From Bacillota bacterium (GTDB lineage Bacteria > Bacillota > Clostridia > Acetivibrionales > DTU013), in contig JAEYRV010000058.1 in the NCBI GenBank assembly GCA_023435305.1, positions 1 through 55,817 on the forward strand: DNA of 55,817 nucleotides, given 5' to 3'. Below are positions 1-8,417 of the stretch, piece by piece. The translations under genes were made by a program, and so were the position numbers. The notes below the pieces were generated by a model. That model was not told where the DNA came from and did not search any database. It worked only from the letters and a program-made list of their open reading frames with translations. Position 1 is the stretch's first letter; every line of letters begins with the position of its first letter.

Positions 1-126
1 AGCAAATATGTATAACTAGGGCTGGGATGACCCGAAGTCACGCTTGTGGAGACAGTAGGTTACGACCTCGATGAAGCAAGAATCCCCCAACTTCAAATCG
101 CTCGCGATTAAGTGGGGGAGATTCAA
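1..126 (+). mobile_element. 3' (right) end of an IS200/IS605-family element with omega-RNA-like terminus
   Basis: The first 126 bases look like the right end of an IS605-type transposon. A reading frame with a TnpB-like tail stops at 74 and is followed by a strong imperfect hairpin: CCCCC at 84-88 pairs with GGGGG at 114-118, and AATCGC/GCGATT form the inner stem. The sequence TTCAA at 122-126 is a plausible cleavage boundary. In this family the 3' end of tnpB overlaps a noncoding omega RNA whose guide is the DNA just past the right end, here from about 127. Most of the element, if intact, lies left of the window. The exact boundary is inferred. Confidence 0.6.
3..74 (+). CDS. tnpB: C-terminal tail of TnpB-type RNA-guided nuclease (partial, enters from the left)
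   Basis: Frame 3 is open from the window edge to a TGA at 72-74. It encodes a 23-residue tail containing AGMTRSHACGDSRLRPR. An 'AG..R..ACGD' tail resembles the end of OrfB/TnpB proteins downstream of their zinc ribbon. TnpB is an RNA-guided nuclease of IS200/IS605 elements. Only the tail is visible, so integrity cannot be judged. A second frame is also open here (PEVTLVETVGYDLDEARIPQL) but has a stop at 28-30, which makes it the less likely reading. Confidence 0.5.
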   Translation, partial: QICITRAGMTRSHACGDSRLRPR

Positions 127-166
127 TGGCAGAATATACTGGAGCTGCACTGATAACCAATCTGTT

Positions 167-194
167 TTGACATTATATAAATACATGTTATAAT
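167..194 (+). promoter_or_regulatory. Sigma-A promoter for the SEC-C/icd operon
   Basis: TTGACA at 167-172 and TATAAT at 189-194, separated by 16 bp, match the housekeeping consensus at all twelve positions. It lies 40 bp past the IS605-like end and 50 bp before the SEC-C gene start. Confidence 0.8.
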
Positions 195-244
195 ACATTT
201 TGATGATTGATTTATTTTTCATGTATTGAAGAAGGAGCAGGAAA

Positions 245-739
245 ATGGGACTTTATGAACAATGGCAGCAGTTAACTGAAGCACAGATGAGCCAGGCGCA
301 GAACAATGCATTCTGGAAGGATTATCTGGAAAAGGAAAAGGATAATTACAGCTACATATTGGAGAATCGTATCAGCAAGCTTGAGGGAAGGCTGGCTGAT
401 CTGGCGGAGACCTATAAAATGAGTCCTGCAGTGTTCGCAGGATTTCTTGATGGTATCAACACAAGCTTGAAGGAAGAGCTGGATATGGATACCCTTGAAG
501 AAGACACAGTGCTGTCGGCTGAGATCGATTATGAAAAGCTGTATTGGAATATGCATGAGGCAAAGGCCGACTGGTTATATAATCTTGAGCAGTGGGAAGG
601 CATACTTTCAGAGGAAAGACGTAAGGAGCTTACCAGGGAATTCAGGCAATCCAAGACAGCCGTAAGCAACAAGGTGGGCAGAAACGACCCCTGCCCATGC
701 GGAAGCGGCAAGAAGTACAAGAAATGCTGTGGAAAGTAA
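245..739 (+). CDS. SEC-C motif protein
   Basis: A 164-residue acidic, mostly helical protein ending in a SEC-C zinc-binding motif at about residues 144-163 (GRNDPCPCGSGKKYKKCCGK), with the CxCxnCC arrangement also found at the C terminus of SecA. In SecA the motif binds zinc and helps contact SecB and ribosomes; in free-standing proteins its role is mostly unknown. The remainder (1-140) has no recognised enzyme motif. An RBS (GAAGGAGCAGG) precedes the ATG. The coding region touches the isocitrate dehydrogenase gene (next start 753) and both share the promoter at 167-194. Confidence 0.85.
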   Translation: MGLYEQWQQLTEAQMSQAQNNAFWKDYLEKEKDNYSYILENRISKLEGRLADLAETYKMSPAVFAGFLDGINTSLKEELDMDTLEEDTVLSAEIDYEKLYWNMHEAKADWLYNLEQWEGILSEERRKELTREFRQSKTAVSNKVGRNDPCPCGSGKKYKKCCGK

Positions 740-752
740 GGAGTCAGAAAGG

Positions 753-1988
753 ATGAGTCTTGTTATGAATGAGAAGATCAAAATGTATATGCCCATAGTT
801 GAGATGGACGGGGATGAAATGACCAGGATCATCTGGCAGCTCATCAAGGACGAACTGCTCCTGCCATACATAGAATTGAACACTGAGTATTTCGACCTCG
901 GTCTCAAGTACCGGGACGAGACAAATGACCAGGTCACGGTGGATGCCGCTATGGCGACGAAGAAATATGGCGTTGCCGTCAAATGCGCCACCATCACACC
1001 CAATGCCCAGAGAGTCGAGGAATACAGCCTGAAGCAGATGTGGAAGAGCCCGAATGGAACCATAAGGGCGATACTTGACGGAACCGTATTCAGGGCTCCT
1101 ATACTGGTTGACAGTATAAAGCCATCGGTAAGGACATGGAAAAAGCCTATAACGATCGCGCGTCATGCGTATGGCGATGTATACAGGAATGTGGAGCATC
1201 GGGTGGATGGACCCGGCACGGCAGAGCTCGTCTTCAGAGGACAGGACGGCAAAGAGATCAGGGAGACTGTCTTTGAATTCAAGGGCCCGGGCGTCATAAT
1301 GGGTATGCATAATGTGGACGAATCCATAAAGAGCTTTGCAAAGGCATGCTTCAACTATGCTCTTGATGTAAAGCAGGATCTTTGGTTTGCTACAAAGGAC
1401 ACCATCTCCAAAAAATATGACCACACCTTCAAGGATATTTTCCAGGAGGTATTTGACAATGAATACAAGGAGAAATTCAGTGAAGCCGGAATAGAATACT
1501 TCTACACGCTGATCGACGATGCCGTGGCAAGGGTCATCAGATCTGAGGGCGGCATGGTATGGGCATGCAAGAATTACGACGGCGACGTGATGTCCGATAT
1601 GGTGGCGACAGCCTTTGGCAGCCTGGCAATGATGACGTCGGTGCTTGTTTCTCCGGAGGGCTTTTATGAGTACGAGGCCGCCCATGGGACGGTCACAAGG
1701 CACTATTACAAGCATCTCAAGGGTGAGGAGACATCGACGAACCCAATGGCGACGCTGTTCGCATGGACGGGAGCGCTCAAAAAGCGCGGCGAAATGGACG
1801 GCAATGCGTTGTTGATGGATTTTGCCGACATTCTTGAAGCCGCATCGCTCAGGACCATTGAAGAGGGAGTAATGACAAAGGATCTGTCGCAGCTCTCTGA
1901 GCTCGGGGAGAAGAAAATCGTGAATACCGCAGATTTCCTCAAGGAGGTACGCATACGACTTGACGCGATGCTCTGCGATAGGGAGTAG
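753..1988 (+). CDS. icd: NADP-dependent isocitrate dehydrogenase (IDH1-like type)
   Basis: A 411-residue enzyme that oxidatively decarboxylates isocitrate to 2-oxoglutarate and yields NADPH. It belongs to the homodimeric class shared with eukaryotic cytosolic IDH, not the E. coli type. Visible signatures are PIVEMDGDEMTR near the N terminus, SPNGTIRAILDGTVFR and the RHAYGDVYR region for isocitrate binding, LIDDAVARVIRSEGGMVWACKNYDGDVMSD for metal and active site, and AAHGTVTRHY for cofactor binding. The ORF is open upstream to 729. The ATG at 753 is chosen because AAGGAG at 738-743 lies 9 bp before it. It supplies 2-oxoglutarate for glutamate synthesis. Confidence 0.95.
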   Translation: MSLVMNEKIKMYMPIVEMDGDEMTRIIWQLIKDELLLPYIELNTEYFDLGLKYRDETNDQVTVDAAMATKKYGVAVKCATITPNAQRVEEYSLKQMWKSPNGTIRAILDGTVFRAPILVDSIKPSVRTWKKPITIARHAYGDVYRNVEHRVDGPGTAELVFRGQDGKEIRETVFEFKGPGVIMGMHNVDESIKSFAKACFNYALDVKQDLWFATKDTISKKYDHTFKDIFQEVFDNEYKEKFSEAGIEYFYTLIDDAVARVIRSEGGMVWACKNYDGDVMSDMVATAFGSLAMMTSVLVSPEGFYEYEAAHGTVTRHYYKHLKGEETSTNPMATLFAWTGALKKRGEMDGNALLMDFADILEAASLRTIEEGVMTKDLSQLSELGEKKIVNTADFLKEVRIRLDAMLCDRE

Positions 1989-2000
1989 GAGTTGGACTGT

Positions 2001-3251
2001 ATGCTTAAAATGGCAGGCGCTATAGCTGCAGAGATTTTTAATTCGATTTTCGTAAATTACTTTTTTGTAGTACTGTATATACTCGTGATTTTTTTCATAA
2101 AGGCGCAATATAAAAAATATTTCGAACTGCAGGCCGAAATATATGGCAGGCCGACATACGACACGCAGGAAGTAGTTAAAAGAATAATACTTACAGGACT
2201 GGCTGCCGGATTTGCATCAAGCTTTATTACCGTGGCAGCCGGTGTGACTATTGAAACAGATACGGTCAGGTATCTGTTTTATGTTATGTGCCTGCTGCTG
2301 ATCATCGATCTAAGGCTTGTGAGCATTCCGTATGCCGCTGGCCTTCTGGCTGCAGTCAGCCTGATCTTCGGCGTTCCTCACATCAACCTGCCATCGCTCT
2401 TATTCCTTGTTGCAATACTGCAGCTTGCAGAAAGCATCCTTGTTTTTCTTGGGAGAAAAAAGGATTTCATACCTGTATTCATACAGCACAAGAACGAGAT
2501 CACCGGAGCCTTCCTGATAAGGAGATACTGGATGATCCCTGTCGTGTTTTTTACATATTTGATGCAGCAGAGCTCAGTATCATTGGACTTTACGGCGGAC
2601 TGGCCCCTGGTATTCAGCGTGCCGCCGCTGACGGGCGGAGCCTATGCTCTGGGGCTTGATTGTCTGGTAGCTGTACTGTGTCATACGGATATCGCGATTG
2701 CATCCCAGCCGGAGGAAAGATCAGCCAAAAGCTCTTTACTGCTGTTTGGGTACAGTGTTGTATTGATGGCACTTGCCTTCGTTTCCAGAAGTATGGCCTG
2801 GGCTGGGGTTTTGGGTGTCATATTCTGTATTGCTGGAAAAGAAGGGTTACACCTGCTGTCAGCAATGTATGAGAAAAGAAGAGAGCCGCTGTACAGCGCT
2901 GTAAGAAGAGGTATCAGAGTGATGGATGTACTGCCCGGAAGTCATGCGGCAGCGATGGGGATGCAGCGCGGTGATATAATCCTCAGTATAAATAAAAATG
3001 ATGTTCAGACCGAAGAAGGTATCAGTGAAGCACTGAGAGAATATCCTACATACACATGGATACAGGTTATATGCCCTGATGGTACCGAAAAGACACTTGA
3101 GTACAGATGCTATCCCGGAGGCTACGATTCACTTGGGATAATAACTGTTCCCAGAGAAAAAGAAGTGACCTACACAACGGGCCATTTCGAGCGTATAAGC
3201 ATACTCAGGAATATTGTCAACCGGTTCAGAGGCGTTGATAATAGAGTGTAG
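2001..3251 (+). CDS. Polytopic membrane protein with C-terminal PDZ domain (MinJ-like architecture)
   Basis: About 416 residues. The N-terminal 300 residues hold roughly eight hydrophobic segments. The C-terminal region (about 305-395) is a PDZ domain containing RGIRVMDVLPGSHAAAMGMQRGDIILSINK. No protease residues are visible, so it looks like a scaffold. The same layout occurs in Bacillus MinJ, which links DivIVA to MinD, but homology to MinJ cannot be shown without a search. Start: the ORF is open from a TTG at 1992, but AGGAG at 1987-1991 suits the ATG at 2001. It follows icd by about 12 bp, probably in the same operon. Confidence 0.75.
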   Translation: MLKMAGAIAAEIFNSIFVNYFFVVLYILVIFFIKAQYKKYFELQAEIYGRPTYDTQEVVKRIILTGLAAGFASSFITVAAGVTIETDTVRYLFYVMCLLLIIDLRLVSIPYAAGLLAAVSLIFGVPHINLPSLLFLVAILQLAESILVFLGRKKDFIPVFIQHKNEITGAFLIRRYWMIPVVFFTYLMQQSSVSLDFTADWPLVFSVPPLTGGAYALGLDCLVAVLCHTDIAIASQPEERSAKSSLLLFGYSVVLMALAFVSRSMAWAGVLGVIFCIAGKEGLHLLSAMYEKRREPLYSAVRRGIRVMDVLPGSHAAAMGMQRGDIILSINKNDVQTEEGISEALREYPTYTWIQVICPDGTEKTLEYRCYPGGYDSLGIITVPREKEVTYTTGHFERISILRNIVNRFRGVDNRV

Positions 3252-3287
3252 ATGGGCATTAATGCATTTTGAGGAGGGACATAAAAA

Positions 3288-3812
3288 ATGACTTCATGCA
3301 GACTTGAGCCAATGAGAGACAGCTGGCTGCCGGATGCAGTTTCTGTATATAATCATTATATACGGCATTCAACTGCGACATTTCATATCAATGAGATCAC
3401 AGTGGAGGATATGAAAGATATACTATATAGCGGAGATCCAAGGTTCCCGTCATATGCAATATTGGAAGGGGATGAATTCTGCGGATACTGCCTGCTGACA
3501 AGGTTCAAAAAGCGTGAGGCATATGATGGTACGGCAGAGGTCACGATATATCTGAAGCCGGATTGTCAGGGAAGGGGAATCGGTTCCCATGTATTGGCAG
3601 AGCTCGAGAAAACAGCACGCAGTCATGACTTTCATACGCTGCTGGCAGTGATTAGCGGGGAGAATGCAGCAAGCATCGGGTTATTTGCCGGGATGGGATA
3701 TAATAAATGTGCACATTTGAAAGAAGTCGGGCTGAAGTTTGGGCGAAAGCTCGATATAGTATATTATCAAAAGCTGCTGGGGCAGGATACTGAACAAACA
3801 GAGAAAGGGTGA
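3288..3812 (+). CDS. GNAT-family N-acetyltransferase, phosphinothricin-acetyltransferase-like
   Basis: A 174-residue acetyl-CoA-dependent acetyltransferase. The acetyl-CoA pyrophosphate loop is CQGRGIGSHVLAEL (about 109-122). The segment that follows (AVISGENAASIGLFAGMGY, then LKEVGLKFGRKLDIVYYQKLL) is the pattern of the Pat/Bar subgroup, which acetylates phosphinothricin, methionine sulfoximine or related small amines. The real substrate is unknown. GAGGAGG lies a short distance before the ATG. It is 36 bp after the PDZ gene and 6 bp before the BMP fusion gene, so it is probably co-transcribed with both. Confidence 0.85.
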   Translation: MTSCRLEPMRDSWLPDAVSVYNHYIRHSTATFHINEITVEDMKDILYSGDPRFPSYAILEGDEFCGYCLLTRFKKREAYDGTAEVTIYLKPDCQGRGIGSHVLAELEKTARSHDFHTLLAVISGENAASIGLFAGMGYNKCAHLKEVGLKFGRKLDIVYYQKLLGQDTEQTEKG

Positions 3813-3818
3813 GGATAA

Positions 3819-5735
3819 ATGGACAGGTCGGAAGCTGACAGCCATTATTTAGCGGCGCGCAGGCTCGGTGTAAAGGAATACTCAAGAAGCATATCAAATG
3901 GCTTGACAGGGTATTTGCCATTTCTGGAAGGCGTTCTGAAGAATATTGAAATTGTTTATGAGCAGGACATGGGCATCGTCGAACTGCCCATGAAAAAGAT
4001 AGTAGGGACCTATACCTATGGCCGCAGCAGGTCATTCGCCAGGAATTTCATGCCGCTGCTCACGCAGAGAACAGAATTTGCCGCCAAGTGGTCGAATTTA
4101 TGCCATGCCCATTTAAATGAGGGTATAAGGGATCCGATAAAGGTTTATGAATATCTCAACTGGTATTATGTGGTGGAGGGGAATAAAAGGGTCAGCGTCC
4201 TGAAATATTTCGATGCCTACTCGTTTCAGGGAAGGGTCTCCAGACTGGTACCCAAGCGGGATGAAAACGATATAAATATATCTGTGTACTATGAGTTCAT
4301 GGACTTTTATAAAAAAACAGGCATCAATCTGATCTGGTTTAGTAAAATAAACTCTTTCACTAAACTGATAGGCTACCTGGACAACTTTGATCCGGAGCCT
4401 GAAACGGCGGATTTCAATAAATACAAGTACTTTGCAAATTCAATATACCTGCCGTTCCGCAAAATATACCTGGAGCTTGGAGGCCAGGAACTTCCGATCA
4501 CCACAGGTGATGCTTTTCTGGAGTATATCACAGTATACGGCATGCCGTGTGAAATCGATGAGCAGAAAGTAAAATCAAGGATCAGCAGCTTTTTGATCGA
4601 GCTCGACCAGATGAGCAACAACAAATCCGCCGATGTTCAGACCGTGCCGGCGGCGGACAGCGGAGAGAGCCTGATATCGACGCTCACCACATTTATGATG
4701 CCCAGGAAGACGCTGAAGGTCGCATTTGTATATGCAAAGGATGCAGGGACCTCAAGCTGGACCTATGCACAGGAAATGGGCAGGATCCATGTCAGCAAGG
4801 TATTTGGTGAAGCGGTCAGTACATCCTTCGTGGACAATGTGCCTGAAACCGCTGAGGCGTATGCGACCCTGAAGCAGCTGGCGAAGGATGGCAACGATGT
4901 TGTATTTGTAACAAGCCCGGCTTTCATAAATGCAACGCTGAAGGCAGCCCTGGATTTTCCGGGGACCAAATACCTTAACTGCTCCGAGACACATTCCTAC
5001 AAGCACGTCAACACATATTTCGGAAGGATATATGAACCGAGATTTCTTGCGGGGATAGCCGCCGGAGCCGTGACCAGGACCAATACGCTGGGGTATGTGG
5101 CCAGCCAGCCCATACCGGATGTTGTTAACGGAATAAATGCTTTTGCACTCGGCGCCAGACTGGTAAATCCGGATGCGAGGATCAAGGTGGAATTCATCAA
5201 CAACTGGGATGATGCCCAACAGGCCATGACCTCCAGCGAAACGCTGATACAGCAGGGGGCGGATGTAATTGCGCACCATGATACATTGTCAAACCGCAGA
5301 GTCACTGATGAATATGGTGTGTATGCCGTGACTGAAGGTCCGGAAGGGCGTGTGAACGAACATATAGCCGCACCTGTCTGGAATTGGGGAATATTCTACG
5401 AAAAAATGCTGCGCAATCTGATGAAGGGTTCGCGAAAGGCTCTAAGTGCAGATCAGAAGGTGATAAATTTCTGGTGGGGAATGGATTCCGGCATCGTTGA
5501 TTTCTTCTATTCGAGGAGACTGGTGCCGCCGGAAACACAGAAGCTGCTGGACTTCATGGAAAAAATGATCATCAATGGCATGTACCACCCGTTTACAGGT
5601 CCGATTTACAGTCAGGACGGCATACTCCGTGTAAAGAAGGACGAAATCGCGACCAGGGAGCAGATAGTCGGCATGGACTGGTGTGTAAATATGGTTGACG
5701 GAGAGCTTCCGAAAATAGAAACAAATCAGGCGTAA
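3819..5735 (+). CDS. Cytosolic fusion: ParB-like N-terminal domain plus BMP/PnrA-type ligand-binding domain
   Basis: A 638-residue protein with no signal peptide or lipobox. Residues about 50-150 contain YLNWYYVVEGNKRVSVLKYF, resembling the ParB/Srx-fold 'v.dGnhR..A' core. Residues about 297-620 match the BMP (basic membrane protein/PnrA) family of nucleoside-binding proteins: VAFVYAKDAGTSSWTYAQEMGR, RFLAGIAAGAVTRTNTLGYVA, QQGADVIAHHDTL and EYGVYAVTEGPEG. BMP proteins are normally lipoproteins feeding ABC transporters, so a cytosolic copy joined to a ParB-like domain suggests a small-molecule-responsive sensor or regulator; that is inference. No transporter genes are adjacent. The RBS is modest (GTGAGG). 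Confidence 0.75.
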   Translation: MDRSEADSHYLAARRLGVKEYSRSISNGLTGYLPFLEGVLKNIEIVYEQDMGIVELPMKKIVGTYTYGRSRSFARNFMPLLTQRTEFAAKWSNLCHAHLNEGIRDPIKVYEYLNWYYVVEGNKRVSVLKYFDAYSFQGRVSRLVPKRDENDINISVYYEFMDFYKKTGINLIWFSKINSFTKLIGYLDNFDPEPETADFNKYKYFANSIYLPFRKIYLELGGQELPITTGDAFLEYITVYGMPCEIDEQKVKSRISSFLIELDQMSNNKSADVQTVPAADSGESLISTLTTFMMPRKTLKVAFVYAKDAGTSSWTYAQEMGRIHVSKVFGEAVSTSFVDNVPETAEAYATLKQLAKDGNDVVFVTSPAFINATLKAALDFPGTKYLNCSETHSYKHVNTYFGRIYEPRFLAGIAAGAVTRTNTLGYVASQPIPDVVNGINAFALGARLVNPDARIKVEFINNWDDAQQAMTSSETLIQQGADVIAHHDTLSNRRVTDEYGVYAVTEGPEGRVNEHIAAPVWNWGIFYEKMLRNLMKGSRKALSADQKVINFWWGMDSGIVDFFYSRRLVPPETQKLLDFMEKMIINGMYHPFTGPIYSQDGILRVKKDEIATREQIVGMDWCVNMVDGELPKIETNQA

Positions 5736-5750
5736 AACTGAGCATGGCGG

Positions 5751-6344
5751 TCAAAACTTGCAGTCCATCAGATAATATCCAAAGGCATTGACTATTGTTG
5801 TGTCCTTATACTGATGGGTTCTTTTGATCCTTCCATAGTTAAGGTGCTGGTGGCCGTGAAAAAAGTACCTGGGGGAGTAAGTGTCCATTAACCCGATAAA
5901 GCTTTTGAAACCGATATGGGCACGGTCTTCGCCATCGCCGAGTCCAAAGGCCGGAGAATGTGCAAGAAGGATGTCGAAGCCCTTGTGCTTCCTGATCGTG
6001 CGCTTTAGCTTGCGGATCCTTTTTTCCATTTGTTCCTCCGTATACTGGAACTCCTTGTTGCTGTAATTGATACTGCCGCCAAGGCCCAGTATCCTGATGC
6101 CCTTATATACTATAATATTGTCATCGGCAGATTCGCAGCCTTCCGGAGGATTCCGGAGATATTCTCTGTTGTGGTTTCCAGGCACATATATCAGAGGCGC
6201 CTTGATCATTGTCACCAGAAATGACAGATATTCTGCTTTTACATCTCCGCAGGACAATACCAGCTCAACGTCCTCAAAGCGTTCTTTATCGAAATAGTCC
6301 CAGATATATGGCTCCTCGCGATCGGAAACCAGCAAAATTTTCAT
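5751..6344 (-). CDS. Metallophosphoesterase (calcineurin-like)
   Basis: A 197-residue minus-strand gene, convergent with the BMP fusion and divergent from asnS. The calcineurin-like metal motifs are visible: SDREE near residue 7 (D in place of the usual DxH), LSCGDVKAEYL, YVPGNHNREYL, and the C-terminal FFHGHQHLNYG. AHSPAFGLGD is also typical. Such enzymes hydrolyse phosphomono- or diesters with two metal ions; the substrate cannot be read from the sequence. AAGGTGA precedes the ATG, and a promoter lies at 6386-6414. Confidence 0.85.
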   Translation of the reverse strand: MKILLVSDREEPYIWDYFDKERFEDVELVLSCGDVKAEYLSFLVTMIKAPLIYVPGNHNREYLRNPPEGCESADDNIIVYKGIRILGLGGSINYSNKEFQYTEEQMEKRIRKLKRTIRKHKGFDILLAHSPAFGLGDGEDRAHIGFKSFIGLMDTYSPRYFFHGHQHLNYGRIKRTHQYKDTTIVNAFGYYLMDCKF

Positions 6345-6385
6345 AATTCACCTTGTTTCGGCTTGTTTTTTGTTACCTTCTAAGT

Positions 6386-6414
6386 ATTATACTTTATTAG
6401 AGTTCTTTAAACAA
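6386..6414 (-). promoter_or_regulatory. Sigma-A promoter for the phosphoesterase gene
   Basis: On the minus strand, TTGTTT (6409-6414) and TATAAT (6386-6391) are 17 bp apart, about 40 bp upstream of the phosphoesterase ATG. It is divergent from the asnS promoter in the same 209-bp gap. Confidence 0.6.
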
Positions 6415-6464
6415 CAAAATCAGAAATGCTTCGTTTATTTGCTTATTTCTTTATAAATAAAAAA

Positions 6465-6493
6465 TGGTGAATAGTGGTTTATCGTGGTATAAT
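6465..6493 (+). promoter_or_regulatory. Extended -10 promoter for asnS
   Basis: TGG-TATAAT at 6485-6493 is a consensus extended -10 element. The -35 (TGGTGA, 6465-6470, spacing 17) is weak, as is usual with an extended -10. No T-box sequence (AGGGTGG-type) is seen between here and asnS. Confidence 0.65.
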
Positions 6494-6553
6494 AGTTTGA
6501 GAGATTTGGATATTATGAGAATATATTTATAGGCAAAAAAGGGAGGAAGCTTT

Positions 6554-7945
6554 GTGAAATACAGCATAAAGCAGTTGTACAGAGAGGCCGGAGGGCATTA
6601 TGGGGAAGAGATCGAGGCTGCCGGCTGGGTAAGGACAATAAGGGATTCAAAAACCTTTGGGTTCATAGAGCTCAATGACGGATCGTTTTTTAAGAATCTT
6701 CAGATCGTATTCGAGGATGGAACAATAGATAATTTCAAGGACATAACCAAACTGCCCCAGGGCTCTTCCATCAAGGTGCGCGGACAGCTGGTGGCCACAC
6801 CGGAAGCAAAACAGCCATTTGAGCTGAAGGCGGCGGAGATCGTCATCGAAGGGCTTTGTACACCGGATTACCCGCTGCAGAAAAAGCGCCATTCATTTGA
6901 ATTCTTGCGGACCATCGCTCACCTCAGACCCAGAACAAATACTTTCTCAGCCGTATTCAGGCTAAGAAGCGCTGCATCATATGCTATACACAGCTTTTTT
7001 CAGGAGAGGGGCTTCGTATATGTACAGACTCCAATAATCACCGGCAGTGACTGTGAAGGCGCAGGAGAAATGTTCAAAGTCACGACCCTTGATTTTGACA
7101 ACCTTCCAAGGGATGAAAAGGGGAAGGTGGATTATTCCCAGGACTTTTTCGGTAAGCAGACAAGCCTGACTGTAAGCGGCCAGCTCTCAGGAGAGGCTTA
7201 CTGTATGGCGTTTGGAAAAATATACACCTTCGGACCTACATTCAGAGCTGAAAATTCAAACACGGCAAGACACGCCGCCGAATTCTGGATGATAGAGCCG
7301 GAAATAGCTTTTGCCGACCTTAAGGATGATATGGCTCTGGCGGAAGATATGATGAAGTATCTGATCAGCTACTGCCTGGAAAATGTACCGGAGGAGCTGG
7401 AGTTCTTCAACAATTTTGTTGACAATACGCTTCTTGAAAGACTTAATAATATAGTAAACTCGGAGTTCGGACATCTGACATACACCGAGGCGGTGGAGAT
7501 ACTTGAGAAGAATAACGACAATTTCGAGTATCGTGTACAATGGGGGACCGATCTGCAGACTGAGCACGAGAGGTACCTGACGGAACAGGTCTTCAAAAAG
7601 CCGGTATTCCTGACAGATTATCCGAAGGATATCAAGGCATTCTACATGCGTCTGAACGATGACGGCAAAACCGTTGCTGCAATGGATCTGCTTGTTCCCG
7701 GAGTCGGCGAGATCATAGGGGGCAGCCAGAGAGAGGAACGGTACGAACTGCTTGCAAAACGCATGGATGAAATGGGCCTGAAGCAGGAGGATTACGAATG
7801 GTATATGGACCTTCGCAAATATGGAGGAACAAAGCATGCCGGGTTCGGACTTGGTTTTGAAAGGGCAGTGATGTATCTGACCGGTATGTCGAATATCAGG
7901 GATGTAGTACCGTTCCCAAGAACTACCAGGTCTGCTGATTTCTAA
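6554..7945 (+). CDS. asnS: Asparaginyl-tRNA synthetase
   Basis: A 463-residue class IIb aminoacyl-tRNA synthetase that charges tRNA-Asn. It has an N-terminal OB-fold anticodon-binding domain (about 15-115), motif 2 in TFRAENSNTARHAAEFWMIEPE, and motif 3 in GFGLGFERAVMYLTGMSNIRDVVPFPR at the C terminus. The asparagine-type EFWMIEPE and the ending VPFPRT separate it from AspRS and LysRS. The length is normal. It starts with GTG, preceded by GGGAGG at 6541-6546. It has its own extended -10 promoter. Confidence 0.97.
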   Translation: MKYSIKQLYREAGGHYGEEIEAAGWVRTIRDSKTFGFIELNDGSFFKNLQIVFEDGTIDNFKDITKLPQGSSIKVRGQLVATPEAKQPFELKAAEIVIEGLCTPDYPLQKKRHSFEFLRTIAHLRPRTNTFSAVFRLRSAASYAIHSFFQERGFVYVQTPIITGSDCEGAGEMFKVTTLDFDNLPRDEKGKVDYSQDFFGKQTSLTVSGQLSGEAYCMAFGKIYTFGPTFRAENSNTARHAAEFWMIEPEIAFADLKDDMALAEDMMKYLISYCLENVPEELEFFNNFVDNTLLERLNNIVNSEFGHLTYTEAVEILEKNNDNFEYRVQWGTDLQTEHERYLTEQVFKKPVFLTDYPKDIKAFYMRLNDDGKTVAAMDLLVPGVGEIIGGSQREERYELLAKRMDEMGLKQEDYEWYMDLRKYGGTKHAGFGLGFERAVMYLTGMSNIRDVVPFPRTTRSADF

Positions 7946-7978
7946 TTATTAAACAAATCTGTAAAGGAGACGTATAAT

Positions 7979-8386
7979 ATGAATGAATTGGTGAAGGATC
8001 AACAGAACAGGGAGGACAAAATACGGATCTCGGAGGAAGTCATAGCAACTATCGCCGGTATTGCCGCCTCAGGCAATGAAAATGTAGCGTCAATGGGCGG
8101 AGGCTTTGTTGACGGTATCGCCGGCATGCTTGGAAGAAAAGCGCCAAGTAAGGGAATCAAGGTCGAGTTGAAGGAGAACCAGGTCAGTCTTGATCTTGCC
8201 GTCGTGATGCAATACGGCTGCAAGATACATGAGGCAGCCCGTGACATGCAGAGCCGGGTGCGAAATGCAGTGGAAGAAATGACAGGGCTTGAGGTTCTGA
8301 ATGTCAACGTGAGCGTCCTTGGTATCAATATCAACAAGGAGGCAAATAAAGTCGAGGTTATCGACGAAGTGCTGCCCCAGGCGTGA
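7979..8386 (+). CDS. Asp23/Gls24 family envelope-stress protein
   Basis: A 135-residue soluble protein of the Asp23 (alkaline shock) family. Features are the early ISEEVIATIAGIAASG segment and the C-terminal RDMQSRVRNAVEEMTGLEVLNVNVSVLGI, both typical of the family. Asp23 proteins associate with the membrane through partners and respond to cell-envelope stress. It lies 33 bp after asnS with a good RBS (AAAGGAGA) and just before a multi-membrane-span gene. Confidence 0.9.
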   Translation: MNELVKDQQNREDKIRISEEVIATIAGIAASGNENVASMGGGFVDGIAGMLGRKAPSKGIKVELKENQVSLDLAVVMQYGCKIHEAARDMQSRVRNAVEEMTGLEVLNVNVSVLGININKEANKVEVIDEVLPQA

Positions 8387-8417
8387 TTTCCGGATATTCT
8401 GATCCTAAAGATAAAGG

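Noticed and set aside
744..2108. 454-codon open frame opposite icd
   Set aside because: Antisense to a clear isocitrate dehydrogenase; rich in His/Arg/Cys, no RBS or recognisable domain.
6494..6553. T-box leader of asnS
   Set aside because: Leader is too short and has no AGGGTGG-type sequence or terminator hairpin.
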